Below are positions 5,778 to 6,255 of a stretch of 6,255 nucleotides of DNA, piece by piece. A model generated the notes under the pieces. The model ran no database searches. It was not told where the DNA came from and was given only the letters and a program-made list of their open reading frames with translations. The position numbers were made by a program, and so were the translations under genes. The DNA is from an uncultured Bacteroidales bacterium (GTDB lineage Bacteria; Bacteroidota; Bacteroidia; Bacteroidales; UBA932): NCBI GenBank assembly GCA_946617545.1, contig CAMOKK010000080.1, positions 1-6,255 on the forward strand, in the 5' to 3' direction. Within the stretch, counting starts at the first letter, position 1; every line of letters starts with the position of its first letter.

Positions 5778-6254
5778 CTAACGCACGCCTATAAGAAGGG
5801 TCCACACCAGGAAACGGAGCGTTCTGCCCACCAGAAAAAGGAGGGCGGTAAGCCAGGGATTGGTCTTGTAGAAACCCAGGCCGATGGAGAAGATGTCGCC
5901 GACTATCGGGAACCAGCTCACCAGGGCCAGCCAGATGCCGTATTTGTCGATATAGGCCTTTTGCTTTTCCAATTTGGCACGGTCTATCTTGAAGAGTTTC
6001 TCTATCCAGTCCCATCGGCCTATCCAGCCCAGGCCGAAGGTGGTAAGGTTGCCAAGCCAGTTTCCCGCTACGGCCACCGCCAGGCAGGCCCAGGGGTTGG
6101 ATGTCATCTGAAGCGCCGTGATATACAGGACATCGGCACTGAAGGGGACCACCGTCGCCGCCAGAAAAGTGCCGATAAACAGGCCCCACAGGCCCCAGGC
6201 GCCCAGGTCCGGCAGGTGATTCAGATACTCTGTAAGGTCTGCTATAAGTATCAT
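5778..6254 (-). CDS. yqaA: YqaA family membrane protein (VTT / DedA superfamily)
   Basis: This 158-residue integral membrane protein has about four to five hydrophobic segments, roughly at residues 20-38, 43-50, 56-75, 106-127 and 133-155. It matches E. coli YqaA as I remember it: FLAATVVPFSADVL (30-43) versus FLSATLLPGNSEVVL, GNWLGNLTTFGLG (64-76) versus GNSLGGLTNVILG, and KYGIWLALVSWFPIVGD (104-120) versus RYGAVTLLLSWMPVVGD, then GRTLRFLV (143-150). The VTT superfamily includes DedA proteins that move phospholipids or undecaprenyl phosphate across membranes; the role of YqaA itself is not settled. The Ala at position 32 is not a lost catalytic residue, since YqaA proteins have Ser/Ala where DedA proper has Glu. 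The ATG lies at the very edge of the window, so a slightly longer N-terminus cannot be excluded. The gene ends 5 bp from the end of the DUF799 gene. Confidence 0.88.
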   Translation of the reverse strand: MILIADLTEYLNHLPDLGAWGLWGLFIGTFLAATVVPFSADVLYITALQMTSNPWACLAVAVAGNWLGNLTTFGLGWIGRWDWIEKLFKIDRAKLEKQKAYIDKYGIWLALVSWFPIVGDIFSIGLGFYKTNPWLTALLFLVGRTLRFLVWTLLIGVR

Positions 6255-6255
6255 T

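Noticed and set aside
5774..5790. AGGC…GCCT inverted repeat as a terminator between the DUF799 gene and yqaA
   Set aside because: Only a 4-bp stem, with no U-run on either strand; too weak to call.
5865..5910. YqaA Ala32 as a lost essential acidic residue of DedA proteins
   Set aside because: YqaA proteins such as that of E. coli have Ser at this point, so the change is normal for the subfamily.
5077..6189. 370-residue minus-strand frame across the DUF799 gene and yqaA
   Set aside because: It overlaps two well-supported genes in other frames, and its sequence is Gly/Arg/His-rich without domains.

Overview
The window looks like a piece of a Bacteroidota (probably Bacteroidales) chromosome of moderately high G+C. 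The evidence is threefold. The promoters fit the Bacteroidota -33 TTTG / -7 TAnnTTTG pattern. Most starts lack a Shine-Dalgarno sequence and have A/T-rich leaders. The protein set (exported PepC-type peptidase, fused FAD/Fe-S dehydrogenase, YqaA, many short 'MKK' lipoproteins) also fits. The genus cannot be told from this piece. Coding density is very high: no stretch over about 110 bases lacks a gene, and I see no RNA genes, insertion sequences or CRISPR.

Layout, left to right. Positions 1-447 (+) hold the C-terminal end of a D-lactate-dehydrogenase-like FAD/Fe-S oxidoreductase that enters from outside the window. It overlaps tail-to-tail by 20 bp with a DUF1846 (UPF0371) protein at 428-1906 (-). 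Positions 1907-2013 form a compact divergent control region. It holds two overlapping Bacteroidota-type promoters, a short palindrome between them, and a perfect 11-bp inverted repeat that brackets the DUF1846 start codon. Rightward from it runs an exported C1B cysteine aminopeptidase (PepC / bleomycin hydrolase family, 2014-3390), with Cys90, His378 and Asn399 intact.

After a 39-bp gap comes a tight four-gene cassette, 3430-5772 (+): a CsgG-family protein, a small lipoprotein with a PEGA-like tail, a DUF4810 lipoprotein and a DUF799/GNA1162-type lipoprotein. The internal junctions are +6 bp, an ATGA overlap and +1 bp, so the four are almost certainly co-translated. Known CsgG-DUF4810-DUF799 triplets occur in Proteobacteria. 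Here the set has a fourth, small lipoprotein, and no curli subunit genes lie beside it in the window. The likely job is an envelope complex at the periplasmic face of the outer membrane, with unknown substrate. The window ends with a YqaA-type (VTT/DedA-superfamily) membrane protein, 5778-6254 (-), convergent with the cassette and only 5 bp from it.

The strongest candidates for something new are the four-gene CsgG-type envelope cassette and the start-codon hairpin/operator of the DUF1846 gene.
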